A stretch of DNA of 64,000 nt from the NCBI GenBank assembly GCA_019614645.1, contig JABWDB010000006.1:744001-808000 (forward strand), given 5' to 3'. The notes beneath the pieces were generated by a model. The model saw only the letters and a list, made by a program, of their open reading frames with translations. It had not been told where the DNA came from and did no database searches. Shown one piece after another: positions 34,229-48,329 of this stretch. Position 1 is the stretch's first letter. Every line of letters starts with the position of its first letter. The DNA comes from Stratiolaelaps scimitus. Lineage: Eukaryota > Arthropoda > Arachnida > Mesostigmata > Laelapidae. A program made the translations under genes and the position numbers.

Positions 34229-37052
34229 GGACCTTGCCTGTGAAAACTGCCAAAGACATTAGTTATTCACATGGACAACAGTTGTTGGTAATGACATATG
34301 TGAATGCCCACCACATTTACATTCGGACACCGCCTCTAGATACGTGAATTCACTGGCTGATCAACATACAGCCCTGGACTGGAGTGATCGGATTGACGAT
34401 GGCCATCGGTACAATAAATCTCCCAAGCACAAAATGAGATGACTAGCCTCAGATGACGAGTACACAAGTTGACATCGAGTGCCTCCTCGCTCCCATATTT
34501 GGTCAGGGGCACTTGTGATCGACGGTTGTACGGGTCGTCCTCTCCACCGTTGTGTTCCTGGCGTTGGCGTGCATGGAGATACGGCACACATTCAATCATC
34601 TAGCTAGTAACCTGATTACATACACCTTTAGAGGCTCGTAACGCGAGAGAGCTGCAACTTCACCGTAAGCTGACGTACCCGATTCACCTCGAGGGCGATC
34701 AATCCTGGAGAAAAGGGGTTTGTATTTTGCCGCGCGCTCATAGCAACGGCACAGGGAGCAGCACCCGGAGACGTGCAGTAGAACACCACTAGAAAAACGA
34801 TGGCACACGGACACTGGTTAAATGAGTAACCATTGCATTGTATTGTGTGAAACTGTGGTTTGCAAGCATAGCACTCAATCTTGTTTGTGTTTTGTGACTG
34901 GGAACGATTTTGTTTCTAGATCGCGTCGTAAATTATGACTCTGGAAGTGGCTAGACGAGTTCGCAGCTGGATAACGTGAGTAGATTCTATGATTTGATTT
35001 GCCATTTGATCACATCGATTGAATTAAATACCTCTAAAAAAATAATAATAGTATAATAATAATATAATAATAACAATAAAGATGTGGAGTAAATGTCGTC
35101 ATCTGGCGCAGTGTTACGATTCTTCACGTCTCTCGCATACGCTGATGATGAATTAGATACCGTGAAACGTCTGAATCAATTAGTTTGGCCTCCAGCAGCT
35201 GTTCTATCGAATACTGATGAACTTTGGGCTGAGGGTAATTATATGTAGGCAACAGCCGAAGATCCACATGGTCAGGCTCATAGGAGTCGCTAATCTAATC
35301 ATACTCAGGCCCGCTTATATTATTGTCTACATTATAATCTATATTGTCTTGTCTGATTATTCACACGAACGCTCTACTCTGTTGGGCGAGATTTTACGGC
35401 CCAACACAACGATGGTCACCACTCAAGAAAGTGAATGATCACTCAAGAATAACTTGCTTAGCCATTATTCCTTGAGATGTCATTTGTCGTTTGAATGCTG
35501 TCTCGCTATCAACTATGTAGCAATGTGTGTGTATGTGCTCTTGCGAGTCGACTCATTTTGTTATTTGCTGATAGTGAAACTTCGGAGGCGTAAGTTACCT
35601 TCTTGTGAAAGATAGATGAATTCCCTGTTGTCCACTAGTCCGACGTTTCGCAAACTTTAGGTGCGGATTCGATGCATTCAGTTGAAGTTTGAAAGCTTTA
35701 ACTTGAATGCACTGAACTTAACTGGCTTTCGTTGCAGCTAAAATATTGATTAAGAATTTGATCCTACAGGGAGAACCACCTGCTCGGAGGGGACACAGGC
35801 TCGGTTAACTTCAAGATTTTAAAAGCCATCTTAAAGATCATCCATATTTAAGGCGAACGTCGTGGCATAAAGATAGAATACCTCGTTACGATTATGAGCA
35901 TCTTCATAATGATATTTCACCCAATTTGACTTAAACAACTGTGCAGCACGATGTCGTGTTTAATCTACGTAGCTGTCTGATCCGTTTGATCCGGTGGCAT
36001 CCAGAGCAAGTCGCTTTGAAACCAAATATGAAATGGGACCTCTAGAACGACGTTCACTTGGGTACAATTTTAACGCATGTATTTTATTTATACAATATGA
36101 ATATCTATGATGTACAACATTTCGATAAGAAAAAAATAGAGAAAGTTTCGAATAAACTCTCTCATGAAAGCTTCCGGCAGAGTCCACCTACTCTCGGGAA
36201 GACAGGTAGACCAATTCAACCACATTTCCAGCTCTGTGTATCGAGTAGCGTGCATTTGCATTCATTCGACTTGAGATAGTTCAGGGTGCATCGTGTCGAC
36301 ACAATCTGCGTTGATTTGCTTTTTTAATTAACGTTATAAATTAATTTCAGACAGCTCACGAAAAAACACGCGAACAATCGAGCTTGCGCAACGAACAACA
36401 GTAATAAACAGTAATATTTAGATATTCACCGGGTTATGCTTGTGCTGAACTTCGAATCCGTTTACAAACATAGATTGTCCTTGAGTGGTGTGCTTGTTTA
36501 GACATTGGACAACTAGTCAATGGCGGGGTAGCTTCATTAAGCACCTTCGACTCGGACGATGTAAGATGAACGTATGTTTCTTTGTATCAATCCGATTGCC
36601 AAGAATATATATACTAATAGCAAGAGATATCGCACGAGTCATTTGAAAAACACACTGTTGCTGACATGCTAGTTACTAGGTCATGGAGGGGTTTTCTCAT
36701 TATTTTGGAAAAGTAACTTTATACGTTAATGTATCATTTAAAGGTTTTTCGAGACGTGCTTCGTAATCGCATACGTTGTTTTAATATCGGTGTATTATAT
36801 GATAGCACATATAATACATACTCTACTAGTGTAGAGTAGTCTACGTGTTTATATATATATATATCCAACGGCAGATATCTCTCTGCGAAACTTCAACGGG
36901 ATTCTCTGTCTAAACTTTTTCGTGCCCCACGGTCACCTAAGGTGTTAATCAACGTTTGTTTCTATGACTGCCCGTTTATACTTCCACATTGCACAAAAGT
37001 CGTTTAATTGACAGTATCCTATCGTATCTAACCTGATTCACTCATTTATTTC
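34229..37052. other. Intergenic, no gene supported
   Basis: Short open frames on both strands, an ATA-rich run at about 35040-35080 and a TA run near 36850-36865; no recognisable product. Confidence 0.45.
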
Positions 37053-38351
37053 CTACAAATGATTAATATTGTTTCGTTTAAAGATTGTTGGAGATTTCTT
37101 GGAATTCCTTCTCCCAAATGCATATGAGTTCCCTCTCCCCGAGTGCCTCTCGCTCCATTTCCTTATTACAACAAGGCCCATATAAACAAGGCATGACAGA
37201 TCACACACACACACACAGATACACACATAGATCCCAGGGGAATGTAGCCTGCTCACCGCCAGTCCATGCGTTGGTCGCCTAGATGCTCCTCTGACGGACT
37301 GGCTGGCAGACGATGCAGAGGAACGAATGCAACTCACGAGGGGCGCTAGAGCGAGAACTGCGACGGTAGAGCGGACGGGGGGGAGTCCCTTGCTCCGCTC
37401 AAGAGCGGCGGCGTCTCGCCGCCGCCTTGACCGCGCGCGCATACACCCTCACACAGAAGGAGGGCGAGCACAATGTGAGCAGACGGCCGTGTGTGTGGTT
37501 TCTTTTTCCCCTCAACATCTAGCTCGATCCTCCTCTCGTCGTGCATTATACATGGCTGGGTTTATACGTGCACTGCTGTGTCTCTCTCCGACGCTGATGA
37601 GTTGCTGTTGTTGCTGGCCGCTTAGACAGCAGTGGCCGCTTTGCTTCTGTGTGGGTTTTTCTCTCGCTCTGCCTGGCTCAATCTCGCTACGGGTGTAGAG
37701 AGGCCAGTTCGGATTCTATACAGACGGCCTCTCCTCACTGGTGTCTCTTTAAGGGGCTGGTACAAGCGCGAGTACATTTGCTGCCGACGTTGACTCACGA
37801 CCGATCAACGAACAGCCGTGTGGCAGTGTGGCAATACAACGCAACCTAGGCGCAACTTAGCGGGTATTGTTGGTGGTCCACAGGCACCCACGAGTGACGA
37901 TTGCCGTCATCGCTTCATCGCCCAGACACACTCCCTGTCTCTCACTCTATATATATATATATATATATATATAATCTTTTTCTCTCGTGTTTCTCAGTGA
38001 AGAGACAAGCTTCCGCCTACGTGCCTGCATCCCCATAGGTCCCTACTCCCATTGAGTGAAGTGGTGGCGCGGGGAGGATTCCGCGTGCCGCGCGCCCTAC
38101 TTAATATCATCCATAGTCGATGTCCCGTGTCTTTTGCTCTTGTCGTGTGCGCACACCGATTTGCGTTCTCTCTATCTCTTGGTGCTGAGTGAGCTATTCC
38201 TGTGTCTCGAGGCATGGTGCTATAACCAGTGATAGGAACGACCGACGTCAAGTCGAAGGAGAGCCTCATCCGAGCGTCAGAGACGAGCAGCTTTTGATCG
38301 GTGGCCGCAGCTCAGCGCCGCCTTTACCCAGTGCAGCAGAACTCTGAGTCT

Positions 38352-38382
<31 letters not shown>

Positions 38383-38572
38383 GTTTGTGTTTTTGCGTGC
38401 ATGTGTCTGGAGACGACGTGCTTAGTTATTACGAACAATACACCGACAATAAGGATTTAGTATCCTAGAGAATTTGACGCTTGCCTCTCGTGTCCTGACG
38501 TCCTTGCCTGAGTGGTTCGGCTCTTTCAGGAGTGCTACCTTCAGAGAAGAGGGACTCTTTCATCAAGGGAGG
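37053..38572 (+). promoter_or_regulatory. GC-rich promoter/5'UTR-like block, perhaps of the PP2C gene
   Basis: GC-rich with CA/CT tracts (CA near 37200-37225, TG at about 38353-38372) and an (AT)n run at about 37948-37972. It ends at a usable donor (AAGGGAG followed by GTAGGC) near 38572. Several frames are open on both strands but give only Arg/Ser/Cys-rich peptides. The next gene on this strand is the PP2C phosphatase, whose start codon lies 3.6 kb downstream, so a non-coding first exon and promoter is a reasonable guess, not shown. Confidence 0.3.
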
Positions 38573-41500
38573 TAGGCAACGAACAACGAACAAGACCCAG
38601 TTCAATTGATACTCTTTCTCAGATTCAATATAGGGCGTTACGTAAGCATCATGGAACCGATTTAATGGCTAACTAGAATGAAGTGATTAGTCGCTTAGAT
38701 CATCACTAAAGGCATTCGTTTGTATGGGCTAGTGCTTTTATCAAGGTACATTTAAACAGTAATGCTGATTCACTTTACCTATTTCAAACCTCGTACTCAC
38801 GTTGGATGCGGTAGTCAAGTTTTTTTTACAATGTGCCAGCGTGCATGTTCGTTTACCTGACACAGCTTTGAACTACACTGCTCTCTGCTGAAGTATCCTG
38901 GGAGAAGTGAAACCTCCTATCGAAATCAGTTTACAACAACCGATTCGTTCATTGTAATGTCCCCTAACAAATATAACAATTATTCAGCCGATCCATTAGC
39001 AATTACACTAAGCATCGGTTATGACAGTAGTGCGTGATTACGCCTTAACAAAATCTCCAACGAGGGTACGTATAGTATCAATCCTCGATATGGAACAAAG
39101 TAGGATGTGTTAGTATCTGTCACTATTGCAGCAGCACTAGTGAGACCAGTGAGATTTTCGACTCACGTATGCCAATCATAAAAGCACTTGAGCATGTTCA
39201 AAAGATACTCTGTTCCCATGAAAGGCGAGGCCCTGGCAGTCAACATGAGTTTTTGGCTCGTTGCTAAAGTCCGAGGATTACGGGAGGGAGGCATTGCCTG
39301 GCTGCTTCAGTCGGAGAAGAATAGTCTTCCTTCGAAATAATAGTTCTACATAATGCGCTATGTCCGAAGTGGGATTTCTCTGGTAGCATCTTAGAAGAAT
39401 TATCACCATCGGCACCAACAGAAACAGTATGACGACAAACTAACAACTGTCTCATTTTCACAGACAACGCGAATCGCCTAATAATCAAACACTGGGAGGC
39501 GTTTTTACCCACCATGGGGTATAGTCCGTCTCTCTCGTGTGATATATGACTTCATAGGGGAAATCAAAGCCTAGTCTAGGTTCTAGCGCAATCATCACCT
39601 TCGTGCTGTGATCAGGAACAAACTATGAATTAGAATCAGTCGTGTTAATCGCGCGTACCGCTCGCGTTAGTTTGCTGGCGCTCTCTCCAGCTTAAATGGA
39701 CAATGGAGAACTGTCGTTGACAGTGTGAACGATAGCTATCGCCTCGAGACAGTGACGTGTCCACACATGGACCTCTTCGCGGTATGCCACAGAGGAGCGA
39801 AACGGATGCCTCGAAAAGTGCTAGTCGATAAGCGAATCATGCGCCGCTACCGTGGGCCTGTGTAGATATCATTGCGTCAGCAGCTCTGCCCGTGTGGCAG
39901 CTTCGATTGACGAAAGTGAAACCCCATTGAAAATCAAATCTTGAATCCAGAGTGAAATTCTATTATTATGCTATTACAGAGTTTTCTGAACGTTACGCAG
40001 CCCCTAAGGGAGATTTATGCTTGTTCTCCGAATACATCCTGTAGATCGTACGGTGAATGTCAACGCAAACTGGAAGGAACATGCTATAGTTTGCGTCGAT
40101 TTTGAATGACAGCCGTTTGGCGATAAGCCTGATCGTGGAAGGGATCTCCGTACTCCAACAACCTTATATTTCCAACAACCTCCGCCAAGCTAGTTGTTAT
40201 ATGCTTAGTAGAAACAGCTATCGTGTTTCAGCGGGACGCTCGTGGGCTTTTTGCCATTTAGAAATTGATATGTACAACACTACTGCTCATTCTTGAATCT
40301 CGCGCATTCGCTGGTGCATAATTTCTTCTATTTCCTCTCATCGGTGTCCGCTAGTGCTAGTACGATCGTATCCACTGCGGTGCCCTGGTGGTACCCACTC
40401 GTTGATCGCATCTCGCTGCTGAGTGCTGATCATTCGAGCTAGATGACATCGTCATACAGGGTTCGCTCATAACCTGACATCGTTATCGACGACGCGATTG
40501 TGAGACGCCCAATTGCCCGTAACGTACTATTTGTTCAACGAGGCGTATTCCGACGGATTATATCGAAAGAATAGGCTGGCACATAGGCTTCCTAGGGAGA
40601 CAAGTAAAAGGCTTGTTCTCTTAGCGTGATAGAGGGATTCGCTGGAAACCCTAAAAATAAGCTTTGCGCTGTTCCTCTATGTGACAAGCCTAAGCTCTGA
40701 ACCTTTCGGTATTGCTAACGTTCGGAGCCGAGGCCGGTCGCAGCCCAGCACGGGTTCATCCCCACAAAAAAATTGGGAAGATAGCAACTTCACGAGCAGG
40801 TCTCGTTGGCAAATCGTACAACAAGTATCTCGCTTCCTTTAACCTCAGTCTTCGGACGCATGTCAATGCTAATTTTATTTATTATAATGACACACAACAA
40901 GAAAAGGGCAACAGCAATTGGGGATAGCCCTGTCTGTCATTTACTCGATGATGCTATTAAGTCATTCGGAGCTATTTTGTTCACGGACAAAGCTTTGATA
41001 ACTTTTCCGAACTTCATCCACATCCGAACTTCATCAGAACAGAAGTATACCCCTCCGTTTTTGTTACAATATCGACATTCGTTGTCGATAGCCTCCTGAA
41101 ACAAATCCATCGCCAACGGAATCGCCTTCTATCGGCTTCTACCCCCGAAGACCTCCGTCACCGGACAGGTGCATGAAAATGTTCTGGCAGAGAATCTGGA
41201 TGCGTGTATTGCCGCAAACCATTTTTTTCCCAGGCTTTTCCACAACAATGCTCGTCCCAATAAAACTGCTGTTGTTGAGGAGCTTTTGGACTGAGAAGGG
41301 AACCTAGTTCTGAAGTCAACCCGCATATAATAATAATTAACGCTTTATTTCTAATATCGGTTTAACAATATGTGAGTTGGCTACCATGTGTTAGCCAAGA
41401 AGATATATTCTCCTGATATAAGCCGGCTAGACGTCTGTTGCTGTGGCCAACTGGAATAGTCCGCTTCACGATATGGGCCGAATCACCTGCCACTATCGCC

Positions 41501-42194
41501 TATTAAGTCGGATAAGACCAAACAATTTTCGTTGTTAAGTTTTTGACGTTGTAGCAACCACTTGTGCACGATACCCGGCGCAAACATGCACTATAAGCAG
41601 TCTGAAACGCTGTGTCGCTGAGAGTGCCAAGCCGTCTCAGTTAACTAGTGTTGGGATTTGTCAAGAGCTTATTTAGTGACAAGGTAACTCAATGTCAAAG
41701 AGCATTTGAGATTTAAGCCGTTTCCGATTTCTGGTATTCTAGTGTAGGTAGGCGAATGCTCTCAGTCGATACATCACGTTATCACTATCGTCGAAATATA
41801 ATAGCAAGCGTTTCATTCGCCGGATACTTTTGAGACAATCGACGTGTACAGTCATTTCCCTGCGGCGTCTTCCATGGTGAAACTTTTTGGGTAGGCAACA
41901 CCGTCGCCAACTTGTTGAACTCGGGATAGAACAATGTCGTCACGGGAGTAGCTTGTGGGCCCGGCACACATTCGTTTTATAGGTTAGATGTCTATGAGTC
42001 GATAGCATCGATGAGTTGGAATCAGCGTTACGAGAAGCCAAAGAATAGACCCGAGACGCGAACTCGAATACGCCCAATATATATACATATATATACATGT
42101 GCACACGCTCTGGTTTCCTTGTAAACGGCTTCTAATGATTCTTTTCATGTTGTCTATGCTCACCTTCAGGATCCAGCTGAGCCAACTACGAAAC
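38573..42194. other. Presumed 5' intron or intergenic DNA before the PP2C gene
   Basis: No coding exon supported. Contains a family B repeat fragment at 40664-40710 and short motif-free open frames. Confidence 0.4.
40664..40710 (+). repeat. Dispersed repeat family B, fragment
   Basis: GCGCTGTTCCTCTATGTGAC followed by AAGCCTAAGCTCTGAACC matches the core of the copies at 33626-33780 and 62630-62760, including CTATGTGAC and a following AGCCT/GACCT block. Only about 45 bases are recognisable. Confidence 0.45.
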
Positions 42195-45100
42195 ATGGGG
42201 CAGACACTATCTGAGCCAGTCACCGTCAAGGAAACGTCGTGCTGTGGGAATGAACTTTTAAAGGTGCGTAACCACGTTTGAAATTCGTAAATTATGTGAA
42301 CTAACTTTTTCTAGGCTGCTATTTATTCCTATGATATTATTGTTATTCTTTGTACGCTTGTGGTTGCCTTCAAGAAATGACAACGCCGCAGATTAGGGTT
42401 AACTGTGATGAAGTGATAGGGCCATCGTTTAGTCAATACTTTCCTAAGTAATCGATCATCGTTAGCGTATCGTAGATGAGGGAGCGCTTGCGGCTGCTCT
42501 GGTGATTTTGTACTGTGGCGGGGCAAATTGCCGTCTAACGAATGCGATCTACAAATACAACTTTTCTATTGCTTGGCAACGTTGGAAATTTTCGCGGCTA
42601 CGAGACGAGTATGTTTACGCTGTGATTTCGCTGGGTGAATTCTGCTATAGGTGGGCGCATCATGTCTACAGGGATGGCGTATCAACATGGAGGATGCTCA
42701 TACGCATTTGCTCAGCCTGCCGGATGACCACGACGCTGCCTTCTTCGCAGTGTACGACGGCCATGGGGGTGCTAAAGTGGCAAAATATGCCAGCTGTCAT
42801 GTTCACAGGTTGGTGACAATAAAGGCTTGTCAACAAAATATCAGCCAAATTAGTGTGCTTTGTTGTTGTTGTTGGTGTGGCTATTGCTGCTGTTACTGGT
42901 GATGTTGAGAATCATTTTATTGTTTATTGAGATATAAAGGATATCTGATCACATTCAAAGAACCCGTTATCTATCTATATATCGATCTATCAAACTAATT
43001 GATATCTGAGAATAAAAACTGACCATTGATCAGGTAGAGCCTGCAGCAACCACAACGACAGCTACTATAGAAGAGATCGCTGCCTTTCCTAAAAAAAATG
43101 TGGGCATTTCGCAGAGGTGGCGGCTTGCAACAAAACGACTTGACTGAAAAATGTTTCTGCTACGGTGTAGCGTAATTAAAAGTTGATTGTGGATTTAGGA
43201 TTTATGACTTGTATAATTGCTACATCCCGGGCAGCTTTCGTGTTTAAGATGTCTCTAAGACCCCTATCGTGTTTAAGATGTCTTTATCTGTTGTTTAATA
43301 AATGTTATTTTGTCGCTGCAGGAAAATCGTCGCCCAAACGGCGTACCAAGAAGGGAATTACGTGGAGGCCATTCAGCAGGCGTTTCTCGAGGTTGATCAG
43401 GACATGTTAAACGGTAGGAATTGTACACGGTTGGAAAGACGCGGCGAAATACAGAGCCTACATTGCATTCGACAGTCAGAATGGCCATTTTTGATAAGGA
43501 CAAATTTAGATTTGGCTTCTGCTATGCTGATGCTTCAAAGGCTGCCACGAAGTGAGTTTTGTTTGATTCTATGTAGATCGACGGCTGACCAGCCTTAGAC
43601 GCGGTCGGGTTAAAAAGACTACGTGAAGCCTCTCAGCACTAATACCCTCTGGTTGATCCCCACCCGTGGTGAGGTTGGAGGCCATTTGGAATACACTAGA
43701 TGTAGGTAGCGTAAGGTCGTTGGCGCTGGCCAAGCGCAACTGCGCGGTGGGCTGACTCTCAGGTAGAACTGAAATAATTAGATGAAAATAGTTCGACAAA
43801 CACCTAATGGAACACCAAAGTTAATGAAGTCATGTCTGTCGATTTTATCCCTGTATCCGTTACCCATAAAACTTTCTTCGACACCTGTTGGACCCTCTCC
43901 CGTACAGTCATAATTGAAGGGAATTTCTTATAGCTATCTCGTTATGGCCCAATATATATGTATAATACTTTGTCGTCTAGATAGCTATTACGGGGCTGTT
44001 CTGCCAGTGTGACAATGTGCGATCCGTACGATCTGTACTGCCCTCCATCGTCGTACAGCGTACGCCATTCGCACTTAATTTGTTCACGCTGAGAAATTAC
44101 TTTTGTTCTGATGACTATTGTTTAATTTTTTTACAGACGATGTCATGAAGGAGGAACTTGCCGGATCCACAGGAGTAGTCGTGCTAATCAAGAGAGGTAT
44201 GTTTGGTGGGTATCGCTTTCAACGGCTGACCCTATGTTCCATTCTCGTCAGTCCGTGTGGCGGACTACACCACGGTTGTGATAAGCCAATTCTCCTAATC
44301 CCTCTGTCTGAATCGAAATATTCATAATTTACAAATATAAAAAACAAGAATAGATCCAATCAGTTCGCAACTAGCCTTTAATGCAAGCTAAATTCGTAGA
44401 CCCTCCAAGGCTCAAACGTACTGAAGGCGGAAAAACATACCTATATATTGATATGCTATTATCTGTTATCTCTGGCGACGGCTCTCTCTCTCTGCTCGTA
44501 GAGCTTTACCTCCAATGATCCAATGTTCGCTCTTATTACTAGCAACAATTTGCACCTTTTCCAGATGACCCCAAATCTGTGGGAACGCTATACTGCGGGA
44601 ACGTGGGTGATTCTCGAGCGGTCTGCTGTGTAGCAGGACGAACCGTGCCACTCTCGTTTGATCACAAACCATCGAATAAGGACGAGGCCCGGCGGATCAA
44701 TGCTGCCGGCGGATGGGTCGACTTTAATCGCGTCAATGGTAATAATCATTATTATTATTATCATTTTCGACATTCCAATAAATCGAAGGTCCACAGACGA
44801 GCGCAGACTATAGTATTTGGTCACAGAAGAAAAACACAGATTGTGAAAAGAACTGTACTCAGCCTCTAAATGGTTTGGCCTTCTGCGTCCGATGCGTCCA
44901 GTGGAATGGCACCAGCAAGAACGCTATCTTGAACGATTTGTTGCACAAATCGCGTGGCTCTGATTAATGATGCCTCTTTTTTAATTGGAAATATCAGCCA
45001 TACCGATTATTCATTACGTGGATAGTTCAAATGGAGTCATACTATCACTTTCTATGAGATTTTCTGCTCAATCATTTTAGTATACTGTTTATCTTTATAT

Positions 45101-46963
45101 AAGCATAGTGTACCAGTCTGCCCCACATCAAAATGTAACGCTAATCACTACATTATGTAATTTATGTTGGACCTATAGGCAACCTGGCACTTTCTCGCGC
45201 CTTCGGGGATTTCGTTTTTAAGAAAAACGAAAAGAAGCCAGCCCATGAACAGATTGTAACGGCGTTTCCCGATGTAACAATTGAACCGGTAAGCAACAGA
45301 GTTCTATTGAGCCTCTGAGAGGGCCAGTAGGTAATAATAATGATTATTATTATTAAAATATCAGTGCATACATTGCTACGGATAGCCGCGTTCGCTATTT
45401 GTGTAGGCTAGCAGAAATAATGGCGCATTCATTGTTAGGAGCTTCCCGATCGACCTTCCACGTTATTTACTGTGAACGCCAAGTTAACACCACCAGCGCG
45501 TGTCTGTTGTCATATTCGATTTCTTACAGTTGACACCAGATCACGAGTTCGTTGTGCTCGCCTGCGATGGAATATGGGACGTCATGTCTAATGAGGAAGT
45601 TGTAGAGTTCATTCGAGTTCGACTAGCTGAACGAATGGAGCCGGAGATCGTGAGTATACCAACGTCGTTCGTCACCGCGACAATCGTCGTTGGCACCGTG
45701 CTGGGCGTTAGGGGAGATACGTTCGTGCTGTGGTTCGTCAAATGCGCCCAGCCGTAGAAAGTCGGTGCGATGAGTACCTCAGCGGCGAAGACGGGTAGCC
45801 ATTGACGTGCGATGCTCACAAGCGAGACTTGAGGTTTTTTTAATTAGCGAGATTTTCGTTTGGCCGCTAATAGCATCGGGGGATGGGTGACTCTTTGTAT
45901 TTACTGAAACAAACCGAAGTGAAACGGTAGTGGGACATAGTGAAGCATATTCTACGGTTCTTGATACTTCCTAATGTAGAGTTATCGAAAGCTTCCTCCG
46001 CGGGAAGTTTTATATAGCGGGAAGTTCCATAAAATATGCTCTCTCTCTATATATATATGTACGTTGGAGAATACTATTCCGAAAAGAATATGGCTCAAAT
46101 GCATGCGCAGGTAACCGCGCCAAATCGATAGGTCTCGTTGCGCCTTGTGAGGGGGAACGTACTGAATATCTGACGTGATTAGATTGAATCAATTTGACCA
46201 ACAAAATTGGTACCGTGTGTACTTTTCAGTTCCCAAGAGTTGGTGGAGCACAAAGATATCTAGTAAACTTATAAACAGCGACGCGATGTTGTGTGAGCTT
46301 CGTTTCTAACTATACATACGTATCTGTCGTTGTTGCCTTCGCTCGTTGTTAATCGAATGAAAATTTCAGATCTGCGAAGAGCTGATGACCCGCTGCCTAG
46401 CGCCCGACGCTTCGATGGGAGGACTCGGATGTGATAATATGACCGTTGTATTGGTGTGTTTCCTAAACGCTCGAAGCTTCGACCATTTGGCGGCCAAATG
46501 CTCTAGGCCAATCCAGGAACAGGCTGATTATCCCCGTACGATTGGCTTACCAGCACACAAAGCCGCGCCTCAGGGCAGTATACCTGCTGGCGCCGTTCCG
46601 CAGAGCGCGACGATTCCCGGCGTTGTCGCCACAACGGGCGGACCCGCCTCGATTCCTCCTGCGGTGGCCGGGAACAACGATTCCGTACCTAACAGTCCGA
46701 TCTCGGAGGAGATCGTCGAATATCCCGGCTATGCTGACAGTGTACAATATGCAGAGAGTGCTCACTATGCCGAAAGCGTGTACACGTTCGAATCGGAAAA
46801 GGTTGTTCCCGTGCCGCCATTGGCTGTGCCTTCAACATCGGCTCAAACACAGACCGGCGACAGCCGAGCTTCGAGTCGCCCGGACGAACTCAAGTCACCG
46901 GCCGAGCGGCCACTCGCTGATATGACCGAGGTGCCAAGTGAGGTGGAGCGATCCGCTGCTTAG
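42195..46963 (+). CDS. PP2C-family (PPM1-type) Ser/Thr protein phosphatase
   Basis: Eight exons: 42195-42263, 42651-42808, 43322-43413, 44137-44196, 44565-44738, 45179-45288, 45530-45649, 46370-46963. They give 458 residues, all GT/AG, all in frame. It removes phosphate from Ser/Thr using two Mn/Mg ions. Visible motifs: start [10 protein letters not shown] (probable N-myristoylation Gly2); [10 protein letters not shown] with phosphate-binding R33 and metal D38; [10 protein letters not shown] (metal D59); [48 protein letters not shown] (metal D234); [14 protein letters not shown] (metal D283). All catalytic residues are present, so it should be active. The start and layout match the Drosophila CG17746 / nematode MGQTLSEPV class, related to PPM1A/B/G. 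After the domain (about residue 300) comes a Pro/Ala/Ser-rich tail of about 155 residues with a short YAES-type repeat. Exact paralogue name is uncertain. Confidence 0.95.
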
Positions 46964-47706
46964 GTAGCGATTGCGTCTGCGCCTTAGAGATTGCCGGAGA
47001 GAACCGAATCTTCGCGTATCGTCCGGGCCACTCGTCGAATCCTCATGATAATATAATATTCTTATTATGAATATCGTTGAGTAGACGTGTTACGTACATA
47101 GATATATAATAGTAGGAATTGGACGTGAGCGTACACAGCTAGCTACAAACAATATGGATCTCTTTGGATGAATGGTGCCGATAACTGATGACAGCGACGA
47201 CGATGATGATACTGACGTACTTTCTAAACGCATAAGTTAGCCAAGCGAGTACCCCAAAGAACAAGGACGCGACAGAGTTCACACGACATACGAGGAGGCT
47301 GAGCACCTAATTTTTTCACTGGTTCTACCAATTATAAGTACGACGATTATGCAGGGCTTGAACGAGGTATGTTAGTTAGCTAGCTAGCTAGTGAAAAGTG
47401 GCAAGGTGCTTCGAAGATTTGTGCCGGGTTGAGTCCATATGAGACGTCAAGATCTCGATTATGATTATGGATTGATTAATGGTGATTTCGAACGTGAATT
47501 TCGTCGATGCTCATCGAGTTTCGATAGTAACAATAATAATATCACTGAACGACATCAACGGAGGTGGCATCACAGATCAACAAGCAGGACGCTGATGCAT
47601 TCGAAGGACGAGAGCACAAAACGCGAGGCCGAGATTTTTCCAAGGAAACTAGTCAAGAAAATAAGAGCGACAGAGGAAAACTAAGCCCACAAAAGACAAG
47701 CCATTC

Positions 47707-47753
<47 letters not shown>

Positions 47754-47787
47754 CGAATAGTGTAGATACCATATTCAATATATATAC

Positions 47788-47818
<31 letters not shown>

Positions 47819-48320
47819 CGAATAGTGTAGATACCATATTCAATTACGATTTATTATTATTACAATACAATTATTATTATTATTATAAGTAAGCCTGGAG
47901 GGTAATAGTCACAGAAGCCCCAGCGAATAGTGAATGTAAGCACAAACAAGGACTGTTAAGGACAGTCATTTCAACATGTGTACACTACTGATACAAGTAC
48001 CAGACTCAGTCATTTTGAGGGGAATAATGACAAAATTCGAAATGGTTCACGTATGTCAGCTGCAGTGTGTACTATATGGACGAAGAGAGAACAAACGGAG
48101 CTAACAAGAGAACAGAAAACGATGAACTCAACACAAATAAAGGATTATGATGATGGTTTTGTCGAAGAAATTTGCGAATTATTATTATTATTATCTATAT
48201 TGCTCTTGCGTGCGTACGCGGTAGGCGCACGGCCTATCAGAGTAAACCTGTTAGATTATTTAAATCAAAATAGATTTCTTGTTTGTCGAGGTATTAACTA
48301 AGATCTAGCCGCCCTAGATA
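46964..48320 (+). other. Probable PP2C 3'UTR and downstream spacer
   Basis: AT-rich with no coding sequence. An AATAAA occurs at about 48136. Contains two long (AT)n runs (about 47710-47750 and 47780-47818) and a duplicated unit. Where the transcript ends cannot be told. Confidence 0.35.
47753..47844. repeat. Two-copy tandem duplication, 65-bp period
   Basis: The 27-base block beginning ACGAATAGTGTAGATACC at 47753 recurs identically at 47818, with AT-repeat sequence between. This is slippage or unequal exchange anchored in the AT microsatellites. Confidence 0.9.
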
Positions 48321-48329
48321 ATGATTATA

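Noticed and set aside
41129..41326. Minus-strand frame considered as a mariner-type transposase piece
   Set aside because: No catalytic or helix-turn-helix motif could be matched; similarity was only impressionistic.
43569..43799. Minus-strand open frame in the third PP2C intron
   Set aside because: Looked transposon-like at first, but I could not name a domain. It contains part of the family B repeat start.
47439..47684. 81-codon frame downstream of the PP2C gene
   Set aside because: Lies in the probable 3'UTR, Arg/Asn-rich, no conserved features.
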